A stretch of 64,000 nucleotides of DNA from Saccharum officinarum. Lineage: Eukaryota > Streptophyta > Magnoliopsida > Poales > Poaceae. The notes beneath the pieces were generated by a model that was given only the letters and a program-made list of their open reading frames with translations, ran no database searches and had not been told where the DNA came from. The stretch lies in NCBI GenBank assembly GCA_020631735.1, contig CM036159.1, positions 98,696,701-98,760,700 on the forward strand, written 5' to 3'. The translations under genes and the position numbers were made by a program. The first letter of the stretch is position 1. Each line of letters begins with the position of its first letter. Below, piece after piece: positions 24,297 to 35,978 of the stretch.

Positions 24297-24309
24297 CTAC
24301 AAAAACAAA

Positions 24310-26780
24310 TTAAGCCTTGGTTTTAGGTACCCAAATTGAATTGGGTCCTAAGGGGTTAGTCACATAGGTCTTGGGCACCAAAACACTCCTCATGATTTGC
24401 TTCTTCTTGAGTGCACCAACATACTTCACAACAATCTTGCCATCCTTGCCCCAACAACACATATAATCACTAGCATAGCTTCGTGAAATGGGTACTTGTT
24501 GCTTGGAGGTAAGCACTTGCTTCTTTTTGTTGTTGGCCTTGGTCTTGACAAATGTGCTTGAAGGAGTGGCAACGTTGTTGACTTTGTTGATAAGATCGTC
24601 TAGTGCCACACCCTTGTTGAATCTCACACAAGGCACTCCATTGATCATGTTCCTTCCATTTGCTTTACCATCATACCTATTGTAGCCAAGTCCATCCTTG
24701 ATGAGGGGGTGTCTTGATGACTTGTACATGGTTGTTGATTGCTTCTCCTTGCAACCATTCTTGATAACCATGTTTAATCTTTGAATCTCCTTATCTTTCT
24801 TTTCTAGCTCAACAAGGTTAGTACCACAAGCACTTATATCATGATTATAACATCTTTTACATCCTCCACTAGTTGAAGCATTGGAATCACCGGATTCCTT
24901 AGGATGGATGGAAGTGCTATTCCAAAGAGTTTCATAGCTAAGTTCAAGAGTATAATATTTATCTTTGAAGCTTGTGAGGCTTTCTTGAACCAAGCTATGT
25001 TCACTCTTTAAACTAGCTAAAGAGTCATTAACCAAAGAATGTTCCTTAGTCAAACGTTCATATGAATCTTTGGCTAAGGATAATTCTTTGTTTAATTTCT
25101 CAACTTCCTCCTTTTCCTTAGAAAGGCATGCTTCAAGTTCAAGGTTCTTCTCCCTTTCCACTAGGAGCAATTCCCCTTGCGACTCGATGCATGCTTCCCG
25201 CTTTTCTAGCTTATGGATTAGCTTTATTATTTGAGAGCCGGCCGATTTGCCGAATTTCTTTATCATGTTGTTTGCAAGTTCATCATCATTTTCATCACAA
25301 CTACTATATTCATTACTAGAGTGAGTCGGAGAGTTGTGTGGTACCTTCTCTCCCTTTCCCATAAGGCAAGTAGGAGTGTAGTAGTCGTTGTCGGTGAGAT
25401 TTTCGAAGAGCCTAGGTGATAAAGATAAGTCGGCGAACAATGATGGTGACGAAGAATGGTTGATGATGCGCTTGGGTTGAGAGGAAGAAGTCTCTTGAAT
25501 AGCAATCGTTGCTACACCCTTCTTCTTCTCCTTGTCTTTGTCATTTGAATCATCACTTTCATCATTTGATTCCCATTCTTCACAAGATGTGCTTCACCTC
25601 TCTTCTTGCCTTTATGCTTCTTGTCATCATCTTTGTTGTGCTTGTGCTTCATCTTCTCTTTTGGACAATCGGTAATGAAATGACCAATATCTCCACAACC
25701 ATAGCAAAATCTTTTCTTGTATGGCTTGGCTCCACTCCTCTTCCTCTCCTTCTTCTTTTTCAAGTATTTTCTATAGTTTGCAACTAATAGAGCTTCTTTC
25801 GCATCGGAATCTTCATCTTGTTCTTCATCACTTGACGGATCATGAATATCTTTCTTCTTGCTTCTACCATGAGATGCCTTGAGAGCAATATTCTTCTTTT
25901 GACTTGATGCTTCTTTTGCTTCATCTTCTAAGCACTCATGGTGTTTCAACTTGGCAAGCATTTCTTGAGGTGTCATTGTGTCATAGTTAGGTCTTTCCAT
26001 GATGACCGAAGCAAGAATGTTGTTCTTTTGTCTATACACTCTACACAACTTTCTAGCCGCCGAGTTGTCATCCCAATACGTGTCACCAAGAGCTCTTATT
26101 CTATTGATCAAGGTCATGAATCTATCAAACATAGCTTGGGTAGTTTCACCTTCAATCATCCCAAAGTTCTCAATCTTGCTTTGAAGTAGCTCAATGTTTC
26201 CCTTTCTCACACTTTTATCACCTTCAAATGAAACCTTCAAGGTATCCCAAATTTGCTTTGCACTTTCCATGCCGTTTACCTTGTTGTAATCTTCTTGATT
26301 TAGGCATGATAGAATCAAGGAAACAGCTGTAGCATTTTGTTGTATGTCAAGGTAATCTTCGGTTGTCAACTCACCATCTTCTTCCAAAGCTTTAACACCC
26401 ACTTCCACAATCTCCCAACATCTTGCGGCAATAAGATGCATCTTTATTCTATGAGCCCAATCGGTATATCTAACTCCATCAAATTGAGGTGGTTTACCGG
26501 GGTTGATGATTGGCAAGTGTGTATTGGATTTGCTAAAAGAAGAGTACTCATATGGAACACGAGTAAACCCTTTAGGTGTCTTGATTGCTTCATTCTCACC
26601 ATCTCCATCACCACCACTTGCCACATCTTCAATCTTCTTACTTATGGCTTCCTTCAACTTGTTCATCTCATCTTGCATCTTGTTCATTTGCTCTTTTTGT
26701 TGCTCTAGAAGCCTGTCACTGAGTTTCCCAGCAAGCAGCTCAACTAGCTTGTTCAAGGTGTCATCATCAAAGGTAGCCAT
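24310..26780 (-). pseudogene. gag: Sirevirus C gag with long coiled-coil extension, one frameshift
   Basis: Starts at ATG 26780. An N-terminal Lys/Glu-rich helix is followed by the UBN2-type gag core (about residues 90-270), an acidic linker and a CCHC zinc knuckle CYGCGDIGH. The frame is lost at 25579-25580 (one base missing or two extra). In the next frame an acidic Asp/Glu/Lys stretch leads to a long coiled coil (about 24900-25300) and a C-terminal region ending at TAA 24310. The coiled-coil part after the zinc knuckle is characteristic of Sirevirus gag. The frameshift may be real or a consensus error. Confidence 0.9.
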
Positions 26781-26823
26781 GCTTTCTCCTCACACGGTGA
26801 AGCGCTAAACACGAGGAAACCTC

Positions 26824-26835
26824 GCTTTGATACCA
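26824..26835 (-). promoter_or_regulatory. Primer binding site, tRNA-Met type (Sirevirus C)
   Basis: TGGTATCAAAGC on the minus strand, two bases inside the end of the 5' LTR. Confidence 0.85.
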
Positions 26836-26837
26836 AT

Positions 26838-27788
26838 TGAAAGAATCTAATAGGCCTAGAGGGGGGGTGAATAGGCAGATCTAAAAACCTGAAACTCAAA
26901 AACTCAACGCGGAAGTTAAGACCTGATCGGTACTACCGGTTGGTTTGGACCGGTACTACCGGTACCTACTGAAACTAAGAAATCAGAGATTTGCGAGTTG
27001 TGATTTCAGATCTGAGTTTTACCCCACTACCGAAGATGATGTTGATGAAGTTTATGAACTCTCCTTTCTTGTTCCTTCACCAAGTAGTAGATCGAGCACC
27101 CACCTATGAAAGAGATATGAAAGAGGGAGAACACAAAGAACAAGTAATATCTTAAGTGAACACAATAACAACAACAACGCACGCAGGACACACGATTTAA
27201 CCCGAGGTTCGGCAACCCACAAGGAGTTCCTACGTCCTCGTTGTTGAGGTGACCATAAGGTCGGAGTCTATTCCACCTCCTTGCCTCCCTCAAGCACAAA
27301 GGTTAGCCCAAGATTTCCACTAAGAATACAAGGGTAATACAAACTTCGGGGTGCCCTCACAAGTAGAACAACATGGGCAATCATGAAGAACACCTAGCCG
27401 GCTAGGGTTCCAAGAACCCAAGAGTAACACACAAACAAGCCAACTAGGAGGGGACCAAGTGCTCAAGATGTGAACGAAGCTTTCCACTCTTAAATCTCTC
27501 CTCTCTGCATAGATCTTGCAAGGGATTGGATTTGAGAGCAAAGAGGAAGAGAGAGAGGGTGAGTCAATGCTTGAGAGCTGTTTGTCTGAAGGTTGGGTGG
27601 GAGTAAATGGCATAGGTAACGTTAGAAATGAAGGGGAGAGCTATTTATACTCTTATCTTCGAAGGTACCGTACTACCGGTGAGTACCCACGGTACTACCG
27701 GTCCTAAGGGTTCCGACCGTTACAACCACCTACTGGAGACTTTGCGAGAAATAGCCTACCGGTACTACCGGTCTTTCACCGGTACTAC
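26838..27788 (-). repeat. Sirevirus C 5' LTR, truncated by the gap
   Basis: Collinear with about 16580-17550 of the 3' LTR. It breaks off inside the palindrome array at the N run, so about 550 bases are missing. Compared with the 3' LTR it lacks many one- to four-base pieces of short repeats. Confidence 0.92.
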
Positions 27789-27888
27789 NNNNNNNNNNNN
27801 NNNNNNNNNNNNNNNNNNNNNNNNNNNNNNNNNNNNNNNNNNNNNNNNNNNNNNNNNNNNNNNNNNNNNNNNNNNNNNNNNNNNNNNN
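27789..27888. other. Assembly gap of exactly 100 N
   Basis: One hundred N, a conventional placeholder for a gap of unknown size. The left side ends in the C LTR; the right side starts inside Tat-1. Neither the rest of the C LTR nor the rest of the B LTR appears on the right, so an unknown amount is missing and the two sides may not be close neighbours. Confidence 0.98.
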
Positions 27889-30864
27889 TCGCTGTCTTCT
27901 CAGGATCACCAGTACCCAGGTCAATTTTCTTTACATCGGCTTCTTTCTAAGGTGCGAGGATGCTAGGTTTCTGCTGGGATTTCTAGCTCTTCCAGGTTCA
28001 TCTGCACGGCAATGGTGGTAATTTCTTCTCTGCCGTCGGCTGCTTGTGTTTTTGCTACGATTTGGATTACTTAAATATCACAATTGAAGGCACGCTTCAA
28101 GTTTCCTCAGAGGGAGAGTACTCCGTGAGGACCTGGCATCTTGAGCAGGAGGTATGGGTAGTGTGGTATAGCCATGAACTTTGCGAGCGCTGGTTTTCCG
28201 AGGATGGCATGATATGATGCTTCAAAGTCTGCAACTTCAAATTGGATGAATTCGGTCTGGTAGTTTCCTTGTGTTCCAAATGTGACTGGCAAGGTGATTT
28301 GTCTGAGCGGCATGGCCACTTTATCGGGTACTATTTCATAGAAAGGTATTCCTATTAGGGTGATCAACCTGGCAAAATCTAGCCCCATCTTTTTTAGTGT
28401 TTCTGAAAATATGATGTTGAGTCCAACTCCTCCATCGATCAGAACTCTAGTGACCGTCATCCCTGCTATAGTTGCATCTAGGACTAGCGGATATAGGCCG
28501 GCATTTTCATTGCTTGTCCATTGATATTCTCTTGAAAATTGGATTGGGTATTGTGCCCAATTTAGGTACCTTAGGACCACTGGTTCAGCTGCCATGATGC
28601 TGCGGAGAGCCAGTTTGTCTTGGTGCTTGCTTCTGGAACCCAGAATCTCAGAAAAAGTTACAGCGACTGTTCCCTTTAGCTGTTGGAATCCTTTGTCTTC
28701 TGTGTTGTCTTCATCTTTCTTTTTGTTATCCTCTTGCTTATCTTTGTTTTTTCCTTTTCTTCCATACCAATCAATGAAGATTCGGCAGTCCCCCGTTGTG
28801 TGATTTCCTTGAGGGTGCCATATACAGTGCATATTTTCAATTGCCTTGAACCTCCTGAATCTTGAATTTTTTTTTGTCTTGTCAGCTATGGCGATGGTGT
28901 TATCTGGTCCATGTTTCCTATTAGAATGGCCCACGTTTGGAAAAATTCTCCGGTCCGAGTTGTCTCTGTTGTTTTCTCGGTTATTTCTGTCTGAAAATCT
29001 TTCCTTCATCTTTTCTTCTGCCATAATCATCTTTTCTACCGTGCGTCTGAATTCTTCATTATTGCTTGGGTGTTATTTGCAAAAATCTTGAAACTGCCAC
29101 TTAGCCATGATTCCATGGGAAAAGGCTTCAATTACTTCTCATTCAGTAATATCATGTACTTAGGCGCGTAATTCTCCAAAACATCGATAGTAATCTCTAA
29201 GGATTTCACCTCCCTTTTGCTTGAGTCCTTTTAGTTCTGCGTGTGTGATGGGGTGCGTAATGATGTCTGCGAAGTTCTCGCAAAAATCTCTTTACAAATC
29301 CTCCCAGCCTCTGATTGACCCTGGGTTCAACTTATCAAACCATTGGAGGGGCATGTTTTCTAGGGCCATGGGAAAGAACAATGCTTTGATATCGTCATCT
29401 CCTCCGGCTATTTCTATTGATTGTGAGTAAATTCTGAGCCACTATTTTGGCTCGGTCTTCCCATCGTACTTGGAGTGGTTAGATGGTTTGAACTTGTAAG
29501 GCAACCGTATTGAAGTGAGTCATCTTGAAAAACATGGGAACCTATCGTGTGTCCCGACTTCTCTATGCTCTGACTTAGCTCCTTCTTCCTGCCAATTGTT
29601 ATTTGTTCTTGGAATGAATCGAGGTGGTGAGTGGTGCGATGTTTTGCTCCCTTCTCTTGGATGTTCGATTTGGTTGCTCCGGTTATTGTCTCTCCTTCTT
29701 TCTCGATTTTGGCTCTTGTTTGGCTCTAATCTCTCGAAAGCGGACCTTCTTTGACTTTGCGCGTCTTGTTCATGTGATGCCATCCTGGCGGGAAACCCGG
29801 AAGGAGCTCTTCCACCGTGTACCTTCTGAGCTGTTGTCCGAAGAACTTCTCGAAGTCATTCTTATTCTTCATTGGGATGCAAAATTGCTTTGAGTTCTTC
29901 TAGTGCTTCTCGGATCTTGTTGTATCGGGCTTCGTGGGCCCTAGTTGCGTGTCTTTCTTCGACTTCTTTTTCTGATCTTCTCTTGTAGTACTCGGCCAAC
30001 TCCATCATGTATGTGTTCTATGCTTCTTTTTGTTATCTGGCACGGTGTCTACGACCTTCTTTCAGTCCATTCATGTTTTCTCTAGCTCATTGTTGGCCTT
30101 CAGATTCGCCATCGTATTTAGGAACATTGGGTGATATGTTTGATTCTGACTCATCCAAAGATCTAACATCGGGCACAGTTGGTGGCATCGATAGTGGTCA
30201 CTGGATCATGAAGGCTTCTTGGCCTAGCAGCAGGCTGGCCTTGCTGCTGTGGACCTTAGTTGGAGTGTTGGCATCGCGGAGTGTACTACCTTTTTTGTAG
30301 GGTAGAGTGATGGATTCTTCAACTAGTTGGACATTGTTGTACAGGGGATAAGTACCTGGCCAGTGGACCAGGCAGTCTTCAGGTGTTACGATTAACATAA
30401 GACCTTTCTGTGCTCTGGTAAGTTGCAACTTCCGTATCCGTCCAGTCAAGTCTCAGAGTGAGTCTTGGTGTGCCTTTGCCACGTTGTTGAGTCTGATTAG
30501 GATGACCCAATTTTGTGGAAGAGATTTGAAGTAGATTCGAATTGATCTCTTGAAGAGTTAATGCTATGTTTCGAAGTCCAATTGGAAAAGAACTCGGTTC
30601 TATTCCAAAAGAACCTAGATTGGACTTCGATGAGGAATCCGACCCGGACACCAAGTCGAGATCGGTTGTCATCGAAGCTTGAGTTGATTTGGGCATCGTA
30701 AGGCCCGAGAATCTTTCGACGAGATCTTTGGTTAATCCCGTCAGAAGAGTGAGATCCTCGTGAGCTTCTAGAGCTTTGATGATACGTCCATGAAGGTTGC
30801 CCTCGTCATCCGCCTCATAAACCCACGATCCGAAGATGAAGGCTAATCCCATCGGGAAGACCAT
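27889..30864 (-). pseudogene. gag: Tat-1 gag-protease, degenerate
   Basis: The gag ATG is probably at 30864. The first 161 codons end at a TAG/frameshift near 30379, and gag then continues in other frames (about 30450-30200, 29900-29050) with several stops and indels. The last 307 codons are open (29030-28107): gag tail, a Tat-type zinc knuckle with CIWHPQGNHTTGDC, and aspartic protease with LIDGG. Beyond this the frame approaches the linker to RT and meets the gap. The fine structure of the broken middle is my inference from gag-like motifs. Confidence 0.8.
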
Positions 30865-30928
30865 GTTATCGAAATCCGTAGAGCTCTTGATTGCGATTGC
30901 GCTAAAAGCCCCTACCTGGCGCGCTAGC

Positions 30929-31388
30929 TGTCGGTGTTTGACCACCGATAGCCTACCACGAGGGTACCCGGGCCAGTTGTTTGGGCTTCGGTGCGTGCTA
31001 GAACTCAACGGTGAATGTAGAGACACTCGATTTATAACGGTTCAGGCCCTCGATCGATGATCGAGTAATAACCCTACGTCTAGTCGGCGTTAGCCTTTGC
31101 GTTGGATTGATTATGTTGTGTCATTCGTTGTTATAGGGGTGCCCACAGCCTCTCTTTATATCGGTAGAGAAGGATGTGGTGCGGTTACAATCCTAGTCGG
31201 ATCCAAAGAAGGTGTCTTGAACTAGATATAGAAGTTACTTTCCATAGGAGTTCGACTAGTCTAGCCTATTATATATTGGACTCGGTGTAGTAGACACTAC
31301 ATCTCTCCTAGTCCCTGCTCGTTGGCTAGGGCAGGGCCCATGACTCGCAGATGTATTGTTACAGAACCCTGCGGGTCCCGTATCGACA
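30929..31388 (-). repeat. Tat-1 5' LTR, 460 bp
   Basis: On the minus strand TGTCGATACGGG...CACCGACA. A TATAAA is at 31155-31160. Only this LTR of the element is in the window. Confidence 0.85.
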
Positions 31389-31605
31389 ATCACCCTTAAT
31401 GATGTTCCAACAACATTGATAAAACTCGATTGGTATTTTATCAGGCCCTGCTGCTTTATTTTTCTCTATTGAGAACAAGGCATCTTTGATTTCTGATTTA
31501 GAAAAGGGCTCACAAAGGATCTCATTCTCTTGGCTAGTGACTTATTCTAATCCCCCAAAGAGATTGATCAATATGAATATTGTAATCTTGCTCAGGCCCA
31601 AAAAG
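31389..31605 (-). pseudogene. LINE (non-LTR) reverse-transcriptase fragment
   Basis: Minus-strand translation contains ENEILCEPF and IKDALFSIEKNKAAGPDKIP, the N-terminal RT block of plant L1-type LINEs. Upstream, FGPEQDYNIHIDQSLWG fits the preceding linker in a shifted frame. Only 217 bases remain between two LTR retrotransposons; the LINE is the older target. Confidence 0.85.
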
Positions 31606-32059
31606 TGTGGGGATATTAACACCTATACCCCTATGGCTAGACTTAGGCTAGCCCAGACCAGTGGGTCAGGCCCATCAGAAGACGACGTGTGGCCTGGTCG
31701 ATCCGCTTAGCGTCCCACGTAAGGAAGGAAAACAAACTTGGTGGTTAAGCAAGATCCTGGTTGGTTAGAATAGGAATCCTTATTCGGCCAGCTATTGCAA
31801 TTGTAACCGTGCAGGATTAGTTTCCAGATTTGTAACCCTGCCCTGGACTATATAAGGCCGGCAGGGGACCCCCTCAAAAACACATCTCAATATACATAGT
31901 AATACAAATCAGACGTAGGATGTAGGTGTTACACCCTCATGGCGGTCGAACCTGGATAAAAACCTTGTTGCGTATCGCGTCACCATCTAGTTCATAGCTT
32001 GCGCACCTGTCTACCGACAATCTACTACCTTGGGCATACCCCTTGGTAGACTGCCGATA
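31606..32059 (+). repeat. Tat-2 5' LTR, about 454 bp
   Basis: Begins TGTGGGGATATTAACACC; the right boundary near CTGCCGATA is approximate because no second LTR is available. TATATAA at 31849-31855. Confidence 0.75.
31849..31855 (+). promoter_or_regulatory. TATA box of the Tat-2 LTR
   Basis: TATATAAGG after GGAC. It points away from the Tat-1 promoter, whose TATA lies at 31155-31160 on the minus strand. Confidence 0.65.
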
Positions 32060-32074
32060 AGGTTTTGTTGATAG

Positions 32075-32093
32075 TGGCGTGCCAGGTAGGGGG
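32075..32093 (+). promoter_or_regulatory. Primer binding site of Tat-2
   Basis: TGGCGTGCCAGGTAGGGGG, the long primer-site type used by Tat elements; tRNA-Arg or a similar tRNA is likely but I could not match it. Confidence 0.75.
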
Positions 32094-32120
32094 TGTGCGT
32101 ACAGCTTCCAAGGCGAGCAA

Positions 32121-34699
32121 GATGGTCATCATCCCTGACTCCGCGGCCGTGGCAGACAGTCTCTTGTTCACCGTTGGTTAGATCACCTGGACCACCGGTG
32201 TCAACAGCTTCACCACCACTACCACGGAGGAGGCGTAGATCTGATTTGCGTCAACCACATCTTCAACGGCTACGGCTCTGACCACGCTGGCTACGGCTCT
32301 GACCACCCTAGCAACGGCTCCGACCACGCTGATAACTTGTCAACCACTTCCTCGCTACAAAGGAAAGGTGATCGACAACACCGACCTGATTGAAGCTATC
32401 GGCCAAGTCGGCCACAAGCTCTCGCAAACCCTGACTTTGATGGAATCGATCCAAAATCAATCTACTGAGCAGGTACTTCTTAACCACAACAGATCTACCT
32501 AACTAGTTTGGGCTCATCGTCCAACACAGCTAGATACAGATCTAGTGGTCACTGCAACTCCTAAAGGACGTACGGTACGCCTTCGCCCGGTTTCTACACC
32601 CGGCCTCAGGCTCTCCGAGTACCAAGTCTCGACGGAGGATTGCCAGTCCTTCCCATATGGCCTGGAAAACGTTGCTTCTGAGTACGCGTACCGTATACCT
32701 CGTATGTTCATGGGTCCCATGAAGCGAGACCATGTTTTGGATTTGTACTCCCTAGATATATTTCGACCACCACCGGGCAACACCATCAACATGGTCGATA
32801 TTTGGGAGTATCATGAAGGTTCGATTCATACACTGCCCGAGGATGGCGACTCCAGTACTAGATCTACACGATATGTTCACACCGAGACTCAACACCTCGA
32901 TGATGATGAATATGGTCTGGATCCACTACCGTACCCCCGGGTTTCTCCCCGATCCCAAGGTTCCCATAAAGACATGGCAACATGGTGCTCAACATCAGCA
33001 ATGATGAGGCCGCAGTCGTGGGCGAAACTAACGAGCAACGTCAACTTCATGAACAATGTAACGCAGACCGCACCGCACGCCATCAGCATGAGGCTGAAGA
33101 AGAAGAAGAAGCACATCTTAGAGGACCCCGACCTCGAGATCTAGTTAACGCCTTCGACAGAGTAGGTGATAGACAAGTTTTTAGGACCCCAAGTGCCAAC
33201 ATGGTTGTCGCCATGGCCAACCTGGACCGATTACTAGACACGCTAGAAAACCACGCGGTTCACGAAGACATCAAAGCATATCTTACCACTGCTATGGGCC
33301 AAACTGTCGAGCTCGCCTAGCGAGCCCGAGCTACTACAAGCACATCCATCGCATCTAGTCGGAGCCATCGTTCCCGCGCTTCAGAGAATCCAAGTCGCCA
33401 ACATCACGATGATCCACCCCCACCCAACCTCCCACGTGGCGGTGGCATTGGTGGCGATGGTGATGGAGGTGGAGGCGGCGGTGATGAGGGCAGACAAGAA
33501 GGTGGTCGAGGTCATCATGACAACAACTGCAATCGTCATGGCAATCGAGATCAGGAGGTCGACCAAAACTCTCATCACGATCTCCATCTCCGTCTTCCTC
33601 CTTGCGACGTCCGTAGTCACATCACTAGTCGTGCTAATAACCGCTAGGCCCACGAGAACATGCGCCGCATCTAGTATGACACCAAACATGGCCCCTCAGG
33701 TCTCAAACAGTTTACTCCTCATCTCCAACAAGTCGTCTGGCCAAGGAATTTTAAGCTTGAGAAGCTCAGGAAATATGATGACAAGGACAACCCCAAAGCT
33801 GGGTCACGCTCTACGAGATCAATGTTCGGTCCACCGCAGGTGATGAGCACATAATGGCTAAGTATCTTCTAGTTGTTCTTGATCAGGCAGGTCATCAATG
33901 GCTTCTTAGCCTCCCAGAGAACCAGTTCGATACCTGGTCGGACCTTCGGCAAGCCTTCATCGACAATTTCATCGCCACATGTGACTAGCTAGGCAACAAG
34001 TATGACCTCGAGCGCATACATGACCAAGCAGGTGAGCCGCTGCGCGACTACATGTGACGCTTCTCGGATATGTGTCTCAAGATCCCAAGAATCACTCATG
34101 ACGAAGCAGTCTTGGCTTTCATCAAAGGCCTTCGCCACCACAACGCTCTTAGAAGCAAGCTGCTCCAGAAACGGCCGTCTATGGTCTCCGAGCTCCTTGC
34201 TACTGCCAAGAACTACGCGGATGCCGTTGACATCGAGAAGATCATTAAGGAAGATGTGGGTGGGTCATCACGCCCCGAGCACCCACCGTGTTGGGATGAT
34301 AAATCCGATGACCGTGGTCAAAACAACAACTACGAACGTCGTGACCGGCGCAACAACAACAACAACAACAATCATGACCGTCGAGATAATCGAGATCGGT
34401 GGCCTGACAATCGCAGTGATTATAGAGGCAAGCATCCCCATGAAGATGACCATGAGGTCAACGCGGTCAAGAAACCTACTGGTCGTCGTGACTATCAAGA
34501 GGATTACAACAAAGCTTTGAAATGTCCTTGCCAGATCCATCCCAAGTCCAATCACACCATGGAGAACTGCCGCTTCCTCAAGAGTATCTACGCTAAGCAA
34601 CTTGCTAATGATGATGCTCCAAAGACCATTGACGATAGATCACGGCGTGACAGTGATGATGACGATGATGATGAACATGATAGAAATCCTCATCACTAA
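32121..34699 (+). pseudogene. gag: Tat-2 gag, degenerate
   Basis: Probable start ATG at 32121; stops appear within 20 codons. The region has a Thr/Ala-rich stretch with three to four copies of an ACGGCTCTGACCAC repeat (about 32266-32330), an acidic/charged part around 32980-33320, the gag core around 33850-34250, an Asn/Asp/Arg-rich stretch, and a zinc knuckle with CQIHPKSNHTMENC (about 34530-34570). Frames change several times. The second half from about 34070 to 34699 is open. Confidence 0.82.
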
Positions 34700-35978
34700 T
34701 ATGTCAATCCCACCAAAACCGTCCACTCCATCTTCAGCGGAAAGGTGTCTTTAGAGTCCAAGCATGAACGCAAGTTGCTGAAGCGGGCCTGTCTAAGCGT
34801 TGTCAACACCGACGACCTCATCTCCGATCCTAGGCTCTCGGCTTGGTCCCACAGCGAAATCTTCTTCAGCCGAGCAGATCGGTGGGCGACAATTCCAGAA
34901 CCTGGTCGTTTTCTACTCATCCTAGACCCCTGCATCAACAGCGTTCGGTTCGAAAGGGTACTCGTGGACGGTGGTAGTTCCATTGACATCTTGTTTCGCA
35001 GCAGTTTACCTGCTCTCAAACTAACTCAGGCTGATCTCAAGTCTTACGATGCATAGTTCTGGGGCGTCCTTCCCGGCTAGAGCTCCATACCTCTAGGGCA
35101 AATCATGCTCCCTGTGCAATTTGGCAATCCAAAGCACTTCCACACCGACTATGTTAATTTTGTGGTCGCGGACTTCAAGGGTACCTACCACGCCATCCTT
35201 GGTCGACCAGCTCTCACCAAGTTCATGGCTATAGTGCACTACTCTTACTTGGTGCTCAAAATTCCTATCGAGCAGGGTGTCCTTACTCTCGAAGGCAACA
35301 TTTACACTACTTGCACCTATGAAGAGGAAAGCTTTAAGGTGGCAAAGGCCACCGACCTCTCAATTCGCATGGAGAAAACCCTGGTCGATGCCTCCAAGAT
35401 TCCCATCGACCAACTAGAGATCCCAGAGCGCCAAGCATCACAGAAGCACATCAAGTCCAACTAGTATAAGGAGATTCAGCTGGTCGACGACGATCTTAGC
35501 AAGATGGCCCTTATCGAGGCCAACCTAGATCCTAAATAGGAAGACGTGCTCGTTAGGTTTCTGAGGGACAACGTAAGTGTGTTTGCGTAGAAACCCGCTG
35601 ACATGCCCGGTGTTCCTCGGCACCTGATCGAGCACTCCTTGAACATCTCGAAGATCACAAGGCCCATCAAGTAAAAGCTATGACAATTCGCTCATGACAA
35701 AAAGGAGGCTATTAGGGCATAAGTTACCCAACTTTTAGCAGTTGGATTTATTAAAGAAGTATATCATCCGGATTGGTTAGCCAACCCAGTCCTTGTACGC
35801 AAAAAAATAATGAATGGAGAATGTACGTTAATTATACTGATCTCAACAAACACTGCCCTAAAGACCCCTTCGGCTTACCTCGCATAGACGAAGTCATTGA
35901 TTCCATAGTCAGCTATGAGCTGCTGTCCTTTCTCGATTGCTACTCTGGTTATCACCAGATCGCTCTCAACAAGGACGA
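34700..35978 (+). pseudogene. pol: Tat-2 protease and first part of reverse transcriptase
   Basis: After the gag stop the frame holds the aspartic protease with LVDGG (about 34960-34975), a region with YHAILGRPALTKFM, then the RT N-terminal part with DFKG, WLANPVLV and DCYSGYHQI. At least six stops interrupt it. It ends at 35978 with GACGA, the target duplication of the family B solo LTR, and continues at 53514. Confidence 0.87.

Larger units (their letters stand above)
16580..27788 (-). mobile_element. Sirevirus family C (Ty1/copia), nearly complete, cut by the gap
   Basis: Minus-strand element: 5' LTR (26838 to the gap), primer site, gag, pol in the copia order PR-INT-RT-RNaseH, an extra sense gene, several polypurine tracts, 3' LTR (16580-18105). 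The gag coiled coil, repeated polypurine tracts and palindrome-rich LTR are typical of Sireviruses. It inserted into the palindrome array of a family B LTR; the left target duplication would be GTATG (16575-16579). Apart from one gag and one pol frameshift its reading frames are open. Confidence 0.93.
27889..31388 (-). mobile_element. Ty3/gypsy Tat-type element (Tat-1), 5' part
   Basis: Minus strand: 5' LTR (30929-31388), primer site GCTAGCGCGCCAGGTAGGGG (30909-30928), gag and protease, cut by the gap before the RT. The long GCGCC-type primer site and a protease with DGG fit the Tat group (Retand/RIRE2-like). It inserted into a LINE; adjoining ATCAC (31389-31393) is the candidate target duplication. 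Confidence 0.88.

Noticed and set aside
25579..25580. Programmed ribosomal frameshift in gag of element C
   Set aside because: No slippery heptamer or downstream structure that I can see; it falls within gag, before the coiled-coil part. A mutation or consensus error is more likely.
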